A DNA stretch of 64,000 nt from Streptomyces antibioticus (GTDB lineage Bacteria > Actinomycetota > Actinomycetes > Streptomycetales > Streptomycetaceae): contig NZ_CM007717.1 in the NCBI RefSeq assembly GCF_002019855.1, positions 4,112,347-4,176,346 of the forward strand. Direction: 5' to 3'. Shown here piece after piece: positions 41,900-50,095 of the stretch. A model generated the notes under the pieces. That model saw only the letters and a list, made by a program, of their open reading frames with translations, searched no databases and had not been told where the DNA came from. Within the stretch, counting starts at the first letter, position 1; the number at the start of each line of letters is the position of its first letter. The translations under genes and the position numbers were made by a program.

Positions 41900-43033
41900 G
41901 TGAAGCTTCAGCGCATGAACCGGCGGGCCCTCACCCTCGGTGCTCTCGCCGTCTCCGGCGCCCTGGCCCTCACGGCGTGCGGCTCCGACGACACCGGCGC
42001 CGCCGGCGACAGCGGCACCAGCGCGTCCGCGACCGCCGCCGCCGGCGACATCAAGTGCGACGACGCCAAGGGCCAGCTCCTCGCCGACGGCTCCTCCGCG
42101 CAGAAGAACGCGATCGACGCCTGGGTCAAGAACTTCACCCAGGCCTGCAACGGCGTCCAGGTCAACTACAAGGGCTCCGGCTCGGGCGCCGGTGTCACCG
42201 CGTTCACCCAGGGCACCGTCGCCTTCGCCGGCTCCGACTCCGCGCTGAAGCCGGAGGAGGTCGCCGCCTCCAAGAAGGTCTGCACCGACGGCCAGGGCAT
42301 CGACCTGCCGATGGTGGCCGGCCCGATCGCGGTCGCCTACAACGTCTCCGGCGTGGACGACCTGGTGCTCGACGCCCCGACGATCGCCAAGATCTTCGAC
42401 GGCAAGATCACCAACTGGAACGACGCCGCCATCGCGAAGCTCAACCCCGACGCGAAGCTGCCCGACCTCAAGATCCAGCCGTACCACCGCTCGGACGAGT
42501 CCGGCACCACGGACAACTTCACCAAGTACCTGATCGCCGCCACCCCCGACAACTGGAAGTACGAGGGCGGCAAGGCGTGGCAGGCCAAGGGCGGCCAGTC
42601 CGCGGCCGGCTCCTCCGGTGTCGCCCAGGGCGTCAAGCAGACCAACGGCGCGATCGGCTACATGGAGCTGTCCTACGCCAAGGACGGCCTCGGCACCGTC
42701 GCCATCGACACCGGCGCCGCCGCCCCGGTCAAGGCGTCCTCCGACGGCGCGACCAAGGCCGTCGCCGCCGCCCAGGTCGTCGGCACCGGCAACGACCTGT
42801 CGCTGAAGCTCGACTACACGACCAAGGCCGAGGGCGCCTACCCGATCACCCTGGTCACGTACGAGATCGCCTGCGACAAGGGCAACAAGGCCGAGACCCT
42901 CCCCGCCACCAAGGCGTTCCTGCGCTACATCGCCAGCGAGCAGGGCCAGGGCATCCTCTCGGGCATCGACTACGCGCCGATCCCCGACGCCATCATCAGC
43001 AAGGTCCGCACCACCGTCGAGGGCCTGAGCTAG
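41900..43033 (+). CDS. pstS: Phosphate-binding lipoprotein PstS
   Basis: 377 aa from GTG 41900 (known PstS N-terminus VKLQR; AAGGA upstream). Lipoprotein signal with lipobox LTAC, then the type II phosphate-binding fold: ADGSSAQ, GSGSGAGVTAF, AGSDSAL, RSDESGTT are the phosphate-contacting segments. It catches phosphate outside the membrane for PstCAB. The longer reading from 41843 lacks support. Confidence 0.96.
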   Translation: MKLQRMNRRALTLGALAVSGALALTACGSDDTGAAGDSGTSASATAAAGDIKCDDAKGQLLADGSSAQKNAIDAWVKNFTQACNGVQVNYKGSGSGAGVTAFTQGTVAFAGSDSALKPEEVAASKKVCTDGQGIDLPMVAGPIAVAYNVSGVDDLVLDAPTIAKIFDGKITNWNDAAIAKLNPDAKLPDLKIQPYHRSDESGTTDNFTKYLIAATPDNWKYEGGKAWQAKGGQSAAGSSGVAQGVKQTNGAIGYMELSYAKDGLGTVAIDTGAAAPVKASSDGATKAVAAAQVVGTGNDLSLKLDYTTKAEGAYPITLVTYEIACDKGNKAETLPATKAFLRYIASEQGQGILSGIDYAPIPDAIISKVRTTVEGLS

Positions 43034-43173
43034 TCCGATGGTGCGGTCCGGCGCCGGGGCGACCCGGTCCGGACCGCACCCGTCCGGTGCACCGCCGCCA
43101 GGGGCCGTCCGTCGTCGGCCCCGCCCGAGCCGCCCGCTCCACCCGCGAACGGCTCCGCAGACCGGAGACCCCC

Positions 43174-44193
43174 ATGGACATATCAACGAAGAGGACGGGC
43201 GCGGACGACGTGCCCGACACGAACATCCCCCCGGCACCGACGGCCGAGCAGAAGCGCGCGGCCCGCGGCGCCACCCGCCCCGGCGACCGGATCTTCCTCG
43301 GCCTCTCTCGCGGCTCGGGCATCCTGCTGCTCGCGATCATGGCCGCGATCGCGGTCTTCCTGACCTACCGCGCCTACCTCGCCATCAGCGAGGACGACGC
43401 GAACTTCCTGACCACCTTCGAGTGGAACACCGGCCTGGTCCCGCCGAAGTTCGGCATCGCGGTCCTGGCCTTCGGCACGGTCGTCTCGTCGGTCATCGCC
43501 ATGGTCATCGCGGTCCCGATCGCGGTCGCCATCGCGCTGTTCATCACCCACTACGCCCCCCGCCGGCTGAGCGGCCCGGTCGCCTACGTGGTCGACCTGC
43601 TCGCCGCGGTCCCGTCCATCGTGTACGGCCTGTGGGGCGCCCTGGTGCTGGTGCCGTACCTGGACGGCCTGTTCGGCTGGCTGAACGACTTCTTCGGCTG
43701 GACCGGCGTCTTCTCCTGGGACGAGGGCGCCCCGCGCTCGATGCTCACCGTCGGCATCCTGCTGGCGATCATGATCCTGCCGATCATCACCAACGTCAGC
43801 CGCGAGGTCTTCCGGCAGGTCCCGCAGATGCACGAGGAGGCGGCCCTGGCGCTCGGCGCCACCCGCTGGGAGGTCGTCCGCATGGCGGTGATCCCCTTCG
43901 GCCGCTCCGGTGTGATCTCGGCCTCGATGCTCGGCCTCGGCCGCGCGCTCGGCGAAACGATGGCCGTGGCCACCGTCCTCTCCCCCGACTTCGACATCCA
44001 CGCCAGCCTGCTGAACCCCGGCGGCGGCACCTTCGCCCAGAACATCGCCAGCAAGTTCAACGAGGCGACGGAGTTCGGCCGTGACGCGCTCATCGCCTCC
44101 GGTCTGGTCCTGTTCGTCATCACCCTGCTGGTCAACGGCGCGGCACGCATGATCATCGCCCGCCGCAAGGAGTACTCGGGGGCCAACGCATGA
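43174..44193 (+). CDS. pstC: Phosphate ABC transporter permease PstC
   Basis: 339 aa, six TM helices, EAA loop EEAALALGATRWEVVRMAVIP. CGGAGA precedes the ATG. Forms the channel with PstA. The stop overlaps the pstA start (ATGA). Confidence 0.96.
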   Translation: MDISTKRTGADDVPDTNIPPAPTAEQKRAARGATRPGDRIFLGLSRGSGILLLAIMAAIAVFLTYRAYLAISEDDANFLTTFEWNTGLVPPKFGIAVLAFGTVVSSVIAMVIAVPIAVAIALFITHYAPRRLSGPVAYVVDLLAAVPSIVYGLWGALVLVPYLDGLFGWLNDFFGWTGVFSWDEGAPRSMLTVGILLAIMILPIITNVSREVFRQVPQMHEEAALALGATRWEVVRMAVIPFGRSGVISASMLGLGRALGETMAVATVLSPDFDIHASLLNPGGGTFAQNIASKFNEATEFGRDALIASGLVLFVITLLVNGAARMIIARRKEYSGANA

Positions 44194-45254
44194 GCCACGC
44201 AGCAACCGTCTCCGACAAGCGCCCCAGCACCCTGCGCGGCGCGAGCCTCCCGAAGTGGTCGCCGTGGGCGATCGCGGCCGGCGCCATCGCCGTGGCCGTC
44301 GGCATCGGCCTGGCCGCCGGACTGCACAGCCGGGTCCAGTGGGGCCTGATCGCCGGTCTCCTCTTCGTCGTCGGCACCTACGGCATCGCCGCGAAGGTGG
44401 AGGGCCGCCGCCAGGCCAAGGACCGCATCGCGACCTCGCTGGTCTGGGTCGCGTTCGTCCTGGCCGTCGTCCCGCTGGTCTCCCTGCTGTGGACGACGAT
44501 CGTCCGCGGTGTGAAGGTCCTGGACGTCTACTTCCTGACCCACTCCATGGGCGTGGTCGCCGACTCCGAGCCGGGCGGCGGCATCTACCACGCCATCATC
44601 GGCAGCCTGGAGCAGGTCGGCCTGGCCACCCTGATCGGCGCCCCGATCGGCATCCTGACGGCGATCTACCTGGTCGAGTACGGCCGCGGCGGGCTGGCGA
44701 AGGCGGTCACCTTCTTCGTCGACGTCATGACGGGCATCCCGTCGATCGTCGCGGGCCTGTTCATCCTCAGCCTGATGCTGATGTTCGACATGCAGCCCTT
44801 CGGCTTCGCCGGCTCCCTCGCCCTGGCGATCCTGATGATGCCGGTGGTCGTACGCTCGACCGAGGAGATGCTGAAGCTCGTCCCGAACGAACTGCGCGAG
44901 GCGAGCCTGGCGCTCGGTGTCCCGAAGTGGCGCACCATCCTCAAGGTGGTGGTCCCGACCTCGATCGGCGGCATCATCACCGGTGTGATGCTGTCGGTCG
45001 CCCGCATCGCGGGTGAGACCGCCCCCGTCCTGCTGCTGGTCTTCGGCAACCCCTTCATCAACAACAACCCCTTCGAAGGGGCGCAGGCGTCGCTGCCGCT
45101 CTACATCTACCAGCAGTACTCGCAGAGCGCGGGTTCGACGGCGGCCTACGACCGGGCCTGGGCGGCCTCGCTCACGCTGATCGCCTTCGTGATGATCCTC
45201 AACATGGTGGCCCGCGGCATCGCCCGCTGGAAGGCCCCGAAGACCGGTCGCTGA
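44190..45254 (+). CDS. pstA: Phosphate ABC transporter permease PstA
   Basis: 354 aa. Two extra N-terminal helices (about residues 28-70) before the usual six; EAA loop REASLALGVPKWRTILKVVVP. It contains the conserved FMTGIPSIV-like DVMTGIPSIVAGLF motif. Coupled to pstC. Confidence 0.95.
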   Translation: MSHAATVSDKRPSTLRGASLPKWSPWAIAAGAIAVAVGIGLAAGLHSRVQWGLIAGLLFVVGTYGIAAKVEGRRQAKDRIATSLVWVAFVLAVVPLVSLLWTTIVRGVKVLDVYFLTHSMGVVADSEPGGGIYHAIIGSLEQVGLATLIGAPIGILTAIYLVEYGRGGLAKAVTFFVDVMTGIPSIVAGLFILSLMLMFDMQPFGFAGSLALAILMMPVVVRSTEEMLKLVPNELREASLALGVPKWRTILKVVVPTSIGGIITGVMLSVARIAGETAPVLLLVFGNPFINNNPFEGAQASLPLYIYQQYSQSAGSTAAYDRAWAASLTLIAFVMILNMVARGIARWKAPKTGR

Positions 45255-45296
45255 CCGCGGCCCTCGGCGACCGAGACTGGAAGTGAAGAAGTAACC

Positions 45297-46073
45297 ATGG
45301 CCAAGCGAATCGACGTAAGCGGACTGACCGCGTACTACGGCGCCCACAAGGCGATCGAGGACATCTCGATGACGGTGGAGCCGCGTTCGGTGACGGCGTT
45401 CATCGGGCCGTCCGGCTGCGGCAAGTCGACGTTCCTGCGCACGCTGAACCGTATGCACGAGGTGACGTCCGGCGGCCGGGTCGAGGGCAAGGTGCTCCTC
45501 GACGACGAGGACCTGTACGGCGCGGGGGTGGACCCGGTGTCGGTCCGCCGCGAGATCGGCATGGTCTTCCAGCGCCCGAACCCCTTCCCCACCATGTCGA
45601 TCTTCGACAACGTGGCGGCGGGCCTGCGCCTCAACGGCAGCTACAAGAAGAGCGAGCTGTCCGAGGTCGTCGAGCGGTCCCTCAAGGGCGCGAACCTCTG
45701 GAACGAGGTCAAGGACCGCCTCAACAAGCCGGGCTCCGGCCTGTCGGGCGGCCAGCAGCAGCGGCTGTGCATCGCGCGCGCCATCGCGGTCGAGCCGAAG
45801 GTGCTGCTCATGGACGAGCCCTGCTCGGCCCTGGACCCGATCTCCACGCTCGCCATCGAGGACCTGATCGGCGAGCTGAAGGAACGCTTCACGATCGTCA
45901 TCGTGACGCACAACATGCAGCAGGCGGCCCGGGTCTCCGACCGCACCGCCTTCTTCAACCTGGCGGCCGTCGGCCGTCCCGGCAAGCTGATCGAGATAGA
46001 CGACACGGAGCGCATCTTCTCCAACCCGTCCGTCCAGGCCACGGAGGACTACATCTCGGGCCGCTTCGGCTAG
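45297..46073 (+). CDS. pstB: Phosphate ABC transporter ATPase PstB
   Basis: 258 aa. Walker A GPSGCGKST (about residues 33-41), Q-loop VFQRPNPFP, signature LSGGQQQRL, Walker B LLMDEPCSALDP, H-loop VTHNM. Drives PstCA. Two hairpins follow the stop. Confidence 0.97.
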   Translation: MAKRIDVSGLTAYYGAHKAIEDISMTVEPRSVTAFIGPSGCGKSTFLRTLNRMHEVTSGGRVEGKVLLDDEDLYGAGVDPVSVRREIGMVFQRPNPFPTMSIFDNVAAGLRLNGSYKKSELSEVVERSLKGANLWNEVKDRLNKPGSGLSGGQQQRLCIARAIAVEPKVLLMDEPCSALDPISTLAIEDLIGELKERFTIVIVTHNMQQAARVSDRTAFFNLAAVGRPGKLIEIDDTERIFSNPSVQATEDYISGRFG

Positions 46074-46076
46074 ACC

Positions 46077-46110
46077 CCTCGCGGTGCTGCATGGCGGTGC
46101 CACCGCGAGG
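46077..46110 (+). terminator. First hairpin after pstB
   Basis: Ten-base arms CCTCGCGGTG / CACCGCGAGG, starting three bases after the stop. Confidence 0.75.
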
Positions 46111-46117
46111 CGCAAAA

Positions 46118-46146
46118 GGGCCCGCCCCCATTCCGGGGGCGGGCCC
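46118..46146. terminator. Second hairpin after pstB, A-run flanked
   Basis: Twelve-base perfect arms GGGCCCGCCCCC / GGGGGCGGGCCC with a five-base loop, preceded by AAAA (a T run on the other strand). It may also end transcription coming from the opposite strand. Confidence 0.82.
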
Positions 46147-46174
46147 ACACGCGTTGTTCTCGGGCACTTCTTGT

Positions 46175-46271
46175 CCCACCGAGACGGGCCTCTCCATCCC
46201 AACCGAGACGGACGCCTCCCCATCCCAACCGAGTCGGGTGCCTCTTCATCCAACCGAGTCGGGTGGGTGGG
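46175..46271. repeat. Direct repeat, 26-bp period, nearly four copies
   Basis: Units start at 46175, 46198, 46224 and 46250; each contains CCCAACCGAG(A/T)CGG followed by a pyrimidine-rich tail ending CAT. The gap between pstB and the Pit gene is otherwise free of genes. Confidence 0.88.
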
Positions 46272-46311
46272 TGGGAAACATGGGGTCCGGGGCGGAGCCC
46301 CGTGGCGTCGG

Positions 46312-47310
46312 CTACAAGAACGCCAGGTTCACGACCCAGAACGACAGCGCAGCGACCACCGCAGCCGCCGGCATCGTGATGAACCACCCGAGCACGATGT
46401 TCTTCGCCACACCCCACCGCACCGCGTTGATCCGCTTCGTCGCCCCCACACCCATGATCGCCGAGGTGATCACATGCGTCGTGGAGATCGGCGCCTTGAA
46501 CAGAAACGCCGTCGTGAACATGATCGACGCCCCCGTCGTCTCCGCAGCGAACCCCTGCGGCGGATCCAGCTCGATGATCTTCCGCCCCAGCGTCCGCATG
46601 ATCCGCCACCCCCCGGCGTACGTACCCGCGGACAGCATCACCGCACAGACGATCTTCACCCACACCGGGATCGGATCGCCGTAGTCCTCGACGTCCGCGA
46701 TGACGAGCGCCATCACCACGATGCCCATCGTCTTCTGCGCGTCCTGAAGACCGTGCCCCAGCGCCATCCCCGCCGCGGAGACGGTCTGCGCGATCCGGAA
46801 TCCACGCTTCGCCTTGTGCGGATTGGCCCGCCGGAACAGCCACAGGATCGCGGTCATCACCAGATAGCCGACGATCAGACCCACCAGCGGCGACAGGAAC
46901 ATCGGGATGACGACCTTCTCCAGGACGCCGCTCCAGTAGACCGTCGTACCGCCCGCCAGCGCGGCCCCCACCATCCCGCCGAACAGCGCGTGCGACGAGG
47001 ACGAGGGCAGCCCGAAGTACCAGGTGATGAGGTTCCAGGTGATCGCGCCGACCAGCGCGGCGAAGAGGATCCCCATCCCCTTCGAGCCCTCGGGCGTCTC
47101 GATCAGCCCCTCGCTGACCGTCTTGGCGACCCCGGACCCCATGAACGCGCCGGCGAGGTTCATCACCGCGGCCATCGCCAGCGCGGCACGCGGCGTCAGC
47201 GCGCGCGTCGACACCGAGGTGGCGATGGCGTTCGCCGAGTCGTGGAAACCGTTCGTGTACGTGAAAAAGAGCGCGACCCCGACGGTCACGACCAGTGCAA
47301 GGGTGTCCAT
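46312..47310 (-). CDS. pitH1: Pit-family low-affinity phosphate transporter
   Basis: 332 aa, about ten TM helices; the Pit signature GFHDSANAIA near the N-terminus and its repeat TGASIMFTTAFLFKAPISTT near residue 255. Phosphate/cation symporter. It follows the DUF47 gene by seven bases, the usual Pit partner arrangement. The symbol follows the S. coelicolor gene at the equivalent place. Confidence 0.92.
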   Translation of the reverse strand: MDTLALVVTVGVALFFTYTNGFHDSANAIATSVSTRALTPRAALAMAAVMNLAGAFMGSGVAKTVSEGLIETPEGSKGMGILFAALVGAITWNLITWYFGLPSSSSHALFGGMVGAALAGGTTVYWSGVLEKVVIPMFLSPLVGLIVGYLVMTAILWLFRRANPHKAKRGFRIAQTVSAAGMALGHGLQDAQKTMGIVVMALVIADVEDYGDPIPVWVKIVCAVMLSAGTYAGGWRIMRTLGRKIIELDPPQGFAAETTGASIMFTTAFLFKAPISTTHVITSAIMGVGATKRINAVRWGVAKNIVLGWFITMPAAAVVAALSFWVVNLAFL

Positions 47311-47317
47311 GAAAGGT

Positions 47318-47938
47318 TCAGGACTCCTTGACGGCGATGGTCTCCACCGTGTTCGCCACGTGCTCGAACGCGTCGGCCGCTTCTTCCAGCACGTCCACGA
47401 TCTGCTTGAGCTTCAGCACCTCGATCGCGTCGTACTTGCCGTTGAACAGGTGCGCCAGCAGCTTGCGGTGGATCTGGTCCGCCTGGTTCTCCAGCCGGTT
47501 GACCTCGATCCAGTACTCGGTGAGGTTCTGCATCGTCCGCAGGTTCGGCATCGCCTCGGCGGTCAGCTCGGCCGCCCGCGCCAGCACCTCGATCTGCTGC
47601 TCGACGCCCTTGGGCAGCTCCTCGACGTTGTAGAGGACGACCAGGTCGACGGCCTCCTCCATGAAGTCCATGATGTCGTCGAGGGAGGACGCCAGGGAGT
47701 AGATGTCCTCGCGGTCGAACGGCGTGATGAAGGAGGAGTTGAGCTGGTGGAAGATCGCGTGCGTGGCGTCGTCACCGGCGTGTTCCGCGGCCCGCATACG
47801 CTCTGCGATCTCGGCCCGGCCGGACGAGTCCGCCCCGAGCAGTTCCATCAGGAGCTTGGAGCCCGTGACGATGTTGTCCGCGGATGCGGCGAACATGTCG
47901 TAGAAGCTCGTCTCCCTGGGGGTCAGACGAAAGCGCAC
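47318..47938 (-). CDS. DUF47 / PhoU-like protein, partner of Pit
   Basis: 206 aa from GTG 47938; the conserved RFRLTPRETSFYDMFAASAD N-terminus decides this start over the longer frame to 47971. All-helical PhoU-like domain with E/D-x3-D metal-cluster motifs (DREDIYSLASSLDDIMDFME; DVLEEAADAFEHV). Genes of this family accompany Pit transporters and probably gate them. Confidence 0.92.
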   Translation of the reverse strand: MRFRLTPRETSFYDMFAASADNIVTGSKLLMELLGADSSGRAEIAERMRAAEHAGDDATHAIFHQLNSSFITPFDREDIYSLASSLDDIMDFMEEAVDLVVLYNVEELPKGVEQQIEVLARAAELTAEAMPNLRTMQNLTEYWIEVNRLENQADQIHRKLLAHLFNGKYDAIEVLKLKQIVDVLEEAADAFEHVANTVETIAVKES

Positions 47939-48112
47939 GTGAGGTCCTCGGAATGGATCGGTTTCGGTCAAGCTGGTGGCCAGGTTGATGCTAGGCGCAC
48001 CATCCGACCGTGGCTATCGGGCCGTCCCCCAGTGTCGCCCATCAGGCACAGTGATCAGCACGGGGGCGGCCACGGAGTTCTCACGGGCCCTCTACCCGCA
48101 AAGTTCGTTACG

Positions 48113-48133
48113 ATATACCCGGCAGGGGTATAT
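48113..48133. promoter_or_regulatory. CsoR operator
   Basis: ATATACCC (48113-48120), five bases, GGGTATAT (48126-48133): the G-tract inverted repeat TACCC-N-GGGTA typical of CsoR sites, 20 bp before the csoR ATG. Indicates autorepression released by copper. Confidence 0.88.
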
Positions 48134-48153
48134 GTCCGAAACGGGAGGACGCG

Positions 48154-48486
48154 ATGACGACCACAGAGGTCACCGAGGACGCACCGACCGCCGAGACGCA
48201 CGCCACACACGGCTACCACAAGCAGAAGGACGAGCACCTCAAACGCCTGCGCCGGATCGAGGGCCAGATCCGCGGTCTCCAGCGCATGGTCGACGAGGAC
48301 ACCTACTGCATCGACATACTCACCCAGGTGTCCGCCTCCACCAAAGCGCTGCAGTCGTTCGCGCTGCAACTGCTGGAGGAGCACCTGCGCCACTGCGTCG
48401 CCGACGCGGCCGTCAAGGGCGGCGAGGAGATCGACGCGAAGGTCGAGGAGGCCACGAAGGCGATCGGCCGGCTACTGCGCACCTGA
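48154..48486 (+). CDS. csoR: Copper-sensing repressor CsoR
   Basis: 110 aa, all-helical DUF156 fold (RLRRIEGQIRGLQRMV). Cu(I) ligands Cys52, His77 and Cys81 have exactly the C-x24-H-x3-C spacing of mycobacterial CsoR. Own operator directly upstream. No copper efflux gene is adjacent, as in S. coelicolor and S. lividans, so it works in trans. Confidence 0.94.
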   Translation: MTTTEVTEDAPTAETHATHGYHKQKDEHLKRLRRIEGQIRGLQRMVDEDTYCIDILTQVSASTKALQSFALQLLEEHLRHCVADAAVKGGEEIDAKVEEATKAIGRLLRT

Positions 48487-48666
48487 CCCGGTGGGCCGCG
48501 CCGCGGCCGCCCGCTCCTCCCCGACCCGCAGCACCTGGTCGATGCTCTCCAGGCTGAGCCGCTCCTCGGCCGCCGAGGCCGCGATGATCAGCTCCCCGCA
48601 CAGCTCGATCTCGGCGAGGGCCACGTGGTCCTGAACTGCCGTACCGCCGACCGGAGCCACGCGCAT
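48472..48666 (-). CDS. Conserved small acidic protein
   Basis: 64 aa: MRVAPVGGTAVQDHVALAEI at the N-terminus, an amphipathic middle (GELIIAASAAEERLSLESID), basic tail. A GAGG lies just before GTG 48669/ATG 48666. It overlaps the csoR stop on the other strand by 15 bases. No family name known to me; the coding pattern is good. Confidence 0.65.
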   Translation of the reverse strand: MRVAPVGGTAVQDHVALAEIELCGELIIAASAAEERLSLESIDQVLRVGEERAAAARPTGSGAQ

Positions 48667-48737
48667 CACCTCGTCTCTGCCGTCACCGGCTTCCTAGAGT
48701 AGGGAGCGGTATACATCGCGCGCATGGCACGGACGGG

Positions 48738-49613
48738 CTAGTCCTTGCCCCCCGCGGCGGCCTCCGCGCCCCCGGTGTCCTCCGCGATCCGCCCGGCGTA
48801 GATGTCCCCGGACGCCGGCAGCCGTACGTCGACGGGGGCCCCGAAGTCGTAGAGCAGGGTCGTGGAGGCCACCGCCACCGCCTTCTCCTGCCGTCCGTTG
48901 ACAAAGCTGAACCGGTGCCGGACCTTGCGGATGCGCCCCTCGTCGTCGAGGTACACGTCGAACGGCACCCGCGCCGTGGCGAACCCTTTCGCCGCCGCCC
49001 GCAGCGGCCCCCGGCCCCCCGCGGAGGCCCCCTCGGCCGCCAGCGCCAGATCCGCCGTCCCGCGGTAGTGCCGCACCGGCGTCCCGGCCACCTCGGTCCG
49101 CCCCACGTACGTCGCCGTGCGCGTCCCGCGCAGCACCTCGGCCGCGGCGAACGGGTCGGTGGCCCCGCCGGTCACCAGATTCCCGTCGGACAGCGCCGCC
49201 GTCTCCACCCGCACCCACTTGTCCTCGGGCACCCCCGCGCCCCGGTTCTTCATGAACAGCGCGCCCGGCGCGAGGAGTTCGGTGATCGGCCGGTGCTCGA
49301 CGGTGCCCGCCGGATCCTGCGGCAGCAGCACCTTCAGCTCGCCGAGCTGCCGGCGGTAGTCGTAGACCCCCTGGCCGCGGATGGTGACCCGGGTGCCGCC
49401 GGTGGCCATCTCCATCGAGGTGCGCGCCTTGGACGTGCCCGCCCGCACCAACGTGTCGGCGGCCCGGTGCAGCAGCGGGACCGGGTCTCCCGCCCGGCCG
49501 TCCTCGGTGTCGGAGCCCCCGGCGGAACATCCGCCCGCCCCCGTGCAGACCCCGGCCACCAGGCCCGCGACGACGACCACCGCACCCCTTCGACTGTGCC
49601 ACCGCTGCGCCAT
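48738..49613 (-). CDS. Putative lipoprotein
   Basis: 291 aa. Signal peptide with hydrophobic core VVVVAGLVAGVCTG and lipobox-like AGGC at about residues 26-29. The mature part is beta-rich with MATGGTRVTIRGQGVYDYRR and TATYVGRTEVAGTPVRHYRG segments, resembling LppX/LprG- or LolA-like lipid-binding folds; this is a weak resemblance. ATG 49613 chosen because the longer frame to 49736 precedes the signal peptide with basic low-complexity sequence. Confidence 0.8.
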   Translation of the reverse strand: MAQRWHSRRGAVVVVAGLVAGVCTGAGGCSAGGSDTEDGRAGDPVPLLHRAADTLVRAGTSKARTSMEMATGGTRVTIRGQGVYDYRRQLGELKVLLPQDPAGTVEHRPITELLAPGALFMKNRGAGVPEDKWVRVETAALSDGNLVTGGATDPFAAAEVLRGTRTATYVGRTEVAGTPVRHYRGTADLALAAEGASAGGRGPLRAAAKGFATARVPFDVYLDDEGRIRKVRHRFSFVNGRQEKAVAVASTTLLYDFGAPVDVRLPASGDIYAGRIAEDTGGAEAAAGGKD

Positions 49614-49729
49614 CGCCCGCCTGCCTCGACCGATCCGTCCGTCAGGGGCCCCCAGGAGTCCCCGTCGTTCCGCATAACGACGGGTACGTGCCCCCGTCAC
49701 GCGCGCCCGGGGCCGGTAACGTTGTCGTC

Positions 49730-49912
49730 GTGACACAGCAGGACGGTTCGGCCCCTCCCCTCTCCGACGGGGAGCACGACAGGGAACACCTCACCACGAC
49801 CGTCGAACAGGGCCGCTTCTGTGTGGCCCGGTGCACCTGCGGCTGGCGCGGACCGGCCCGCAGGGCACGCAGCCTGGCGAGAACCGACGCCGCGGACCAC
49901 CTCCGCGGCTGA
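49730..49912 (+). CDS. Small Cys-containing protein, possible zinc ribbon
   Basis: 60 aa from GTG 49730: VTQQDGSAPPLSDGEHDREH, then a CVARCTCGWRGPAR motif (Cys at about residues 31, 35, 37) and a basic end. Three Cys with a possible His could bind zinc. Divergent from the lipoprotein gene. No family recognised. Confidence 0.65.
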   Translation: MTQQDGSAPPLSDGEHDREHLTTTVEQGRFCVARCTCGWRGPARRARSLARTDAADHLRG

Positions 49913-50095
49913 CCACCCCACCGCTTCCGACCCCACCCGCTCCACTCCGCCGCACCCCGCGCCCGCCCCGGCCGACGTCACCGTTCCGTCACCGCCCGGC
50001 CGCCGGCGGAACCCGCCCTTCCGAGACCCCGTCTCGCAGGACGAGGCCCCCGGTGGCCGACAGACGAGCCGACAGGCCGACGGAAGGCGCAGGAC

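Noticed and set aside
43584..46253. Reverse frame of 889 codons opposite pstC, pstA and pstB
   Set aside because: Shadow of three well-recognised transporter genes; no family features.
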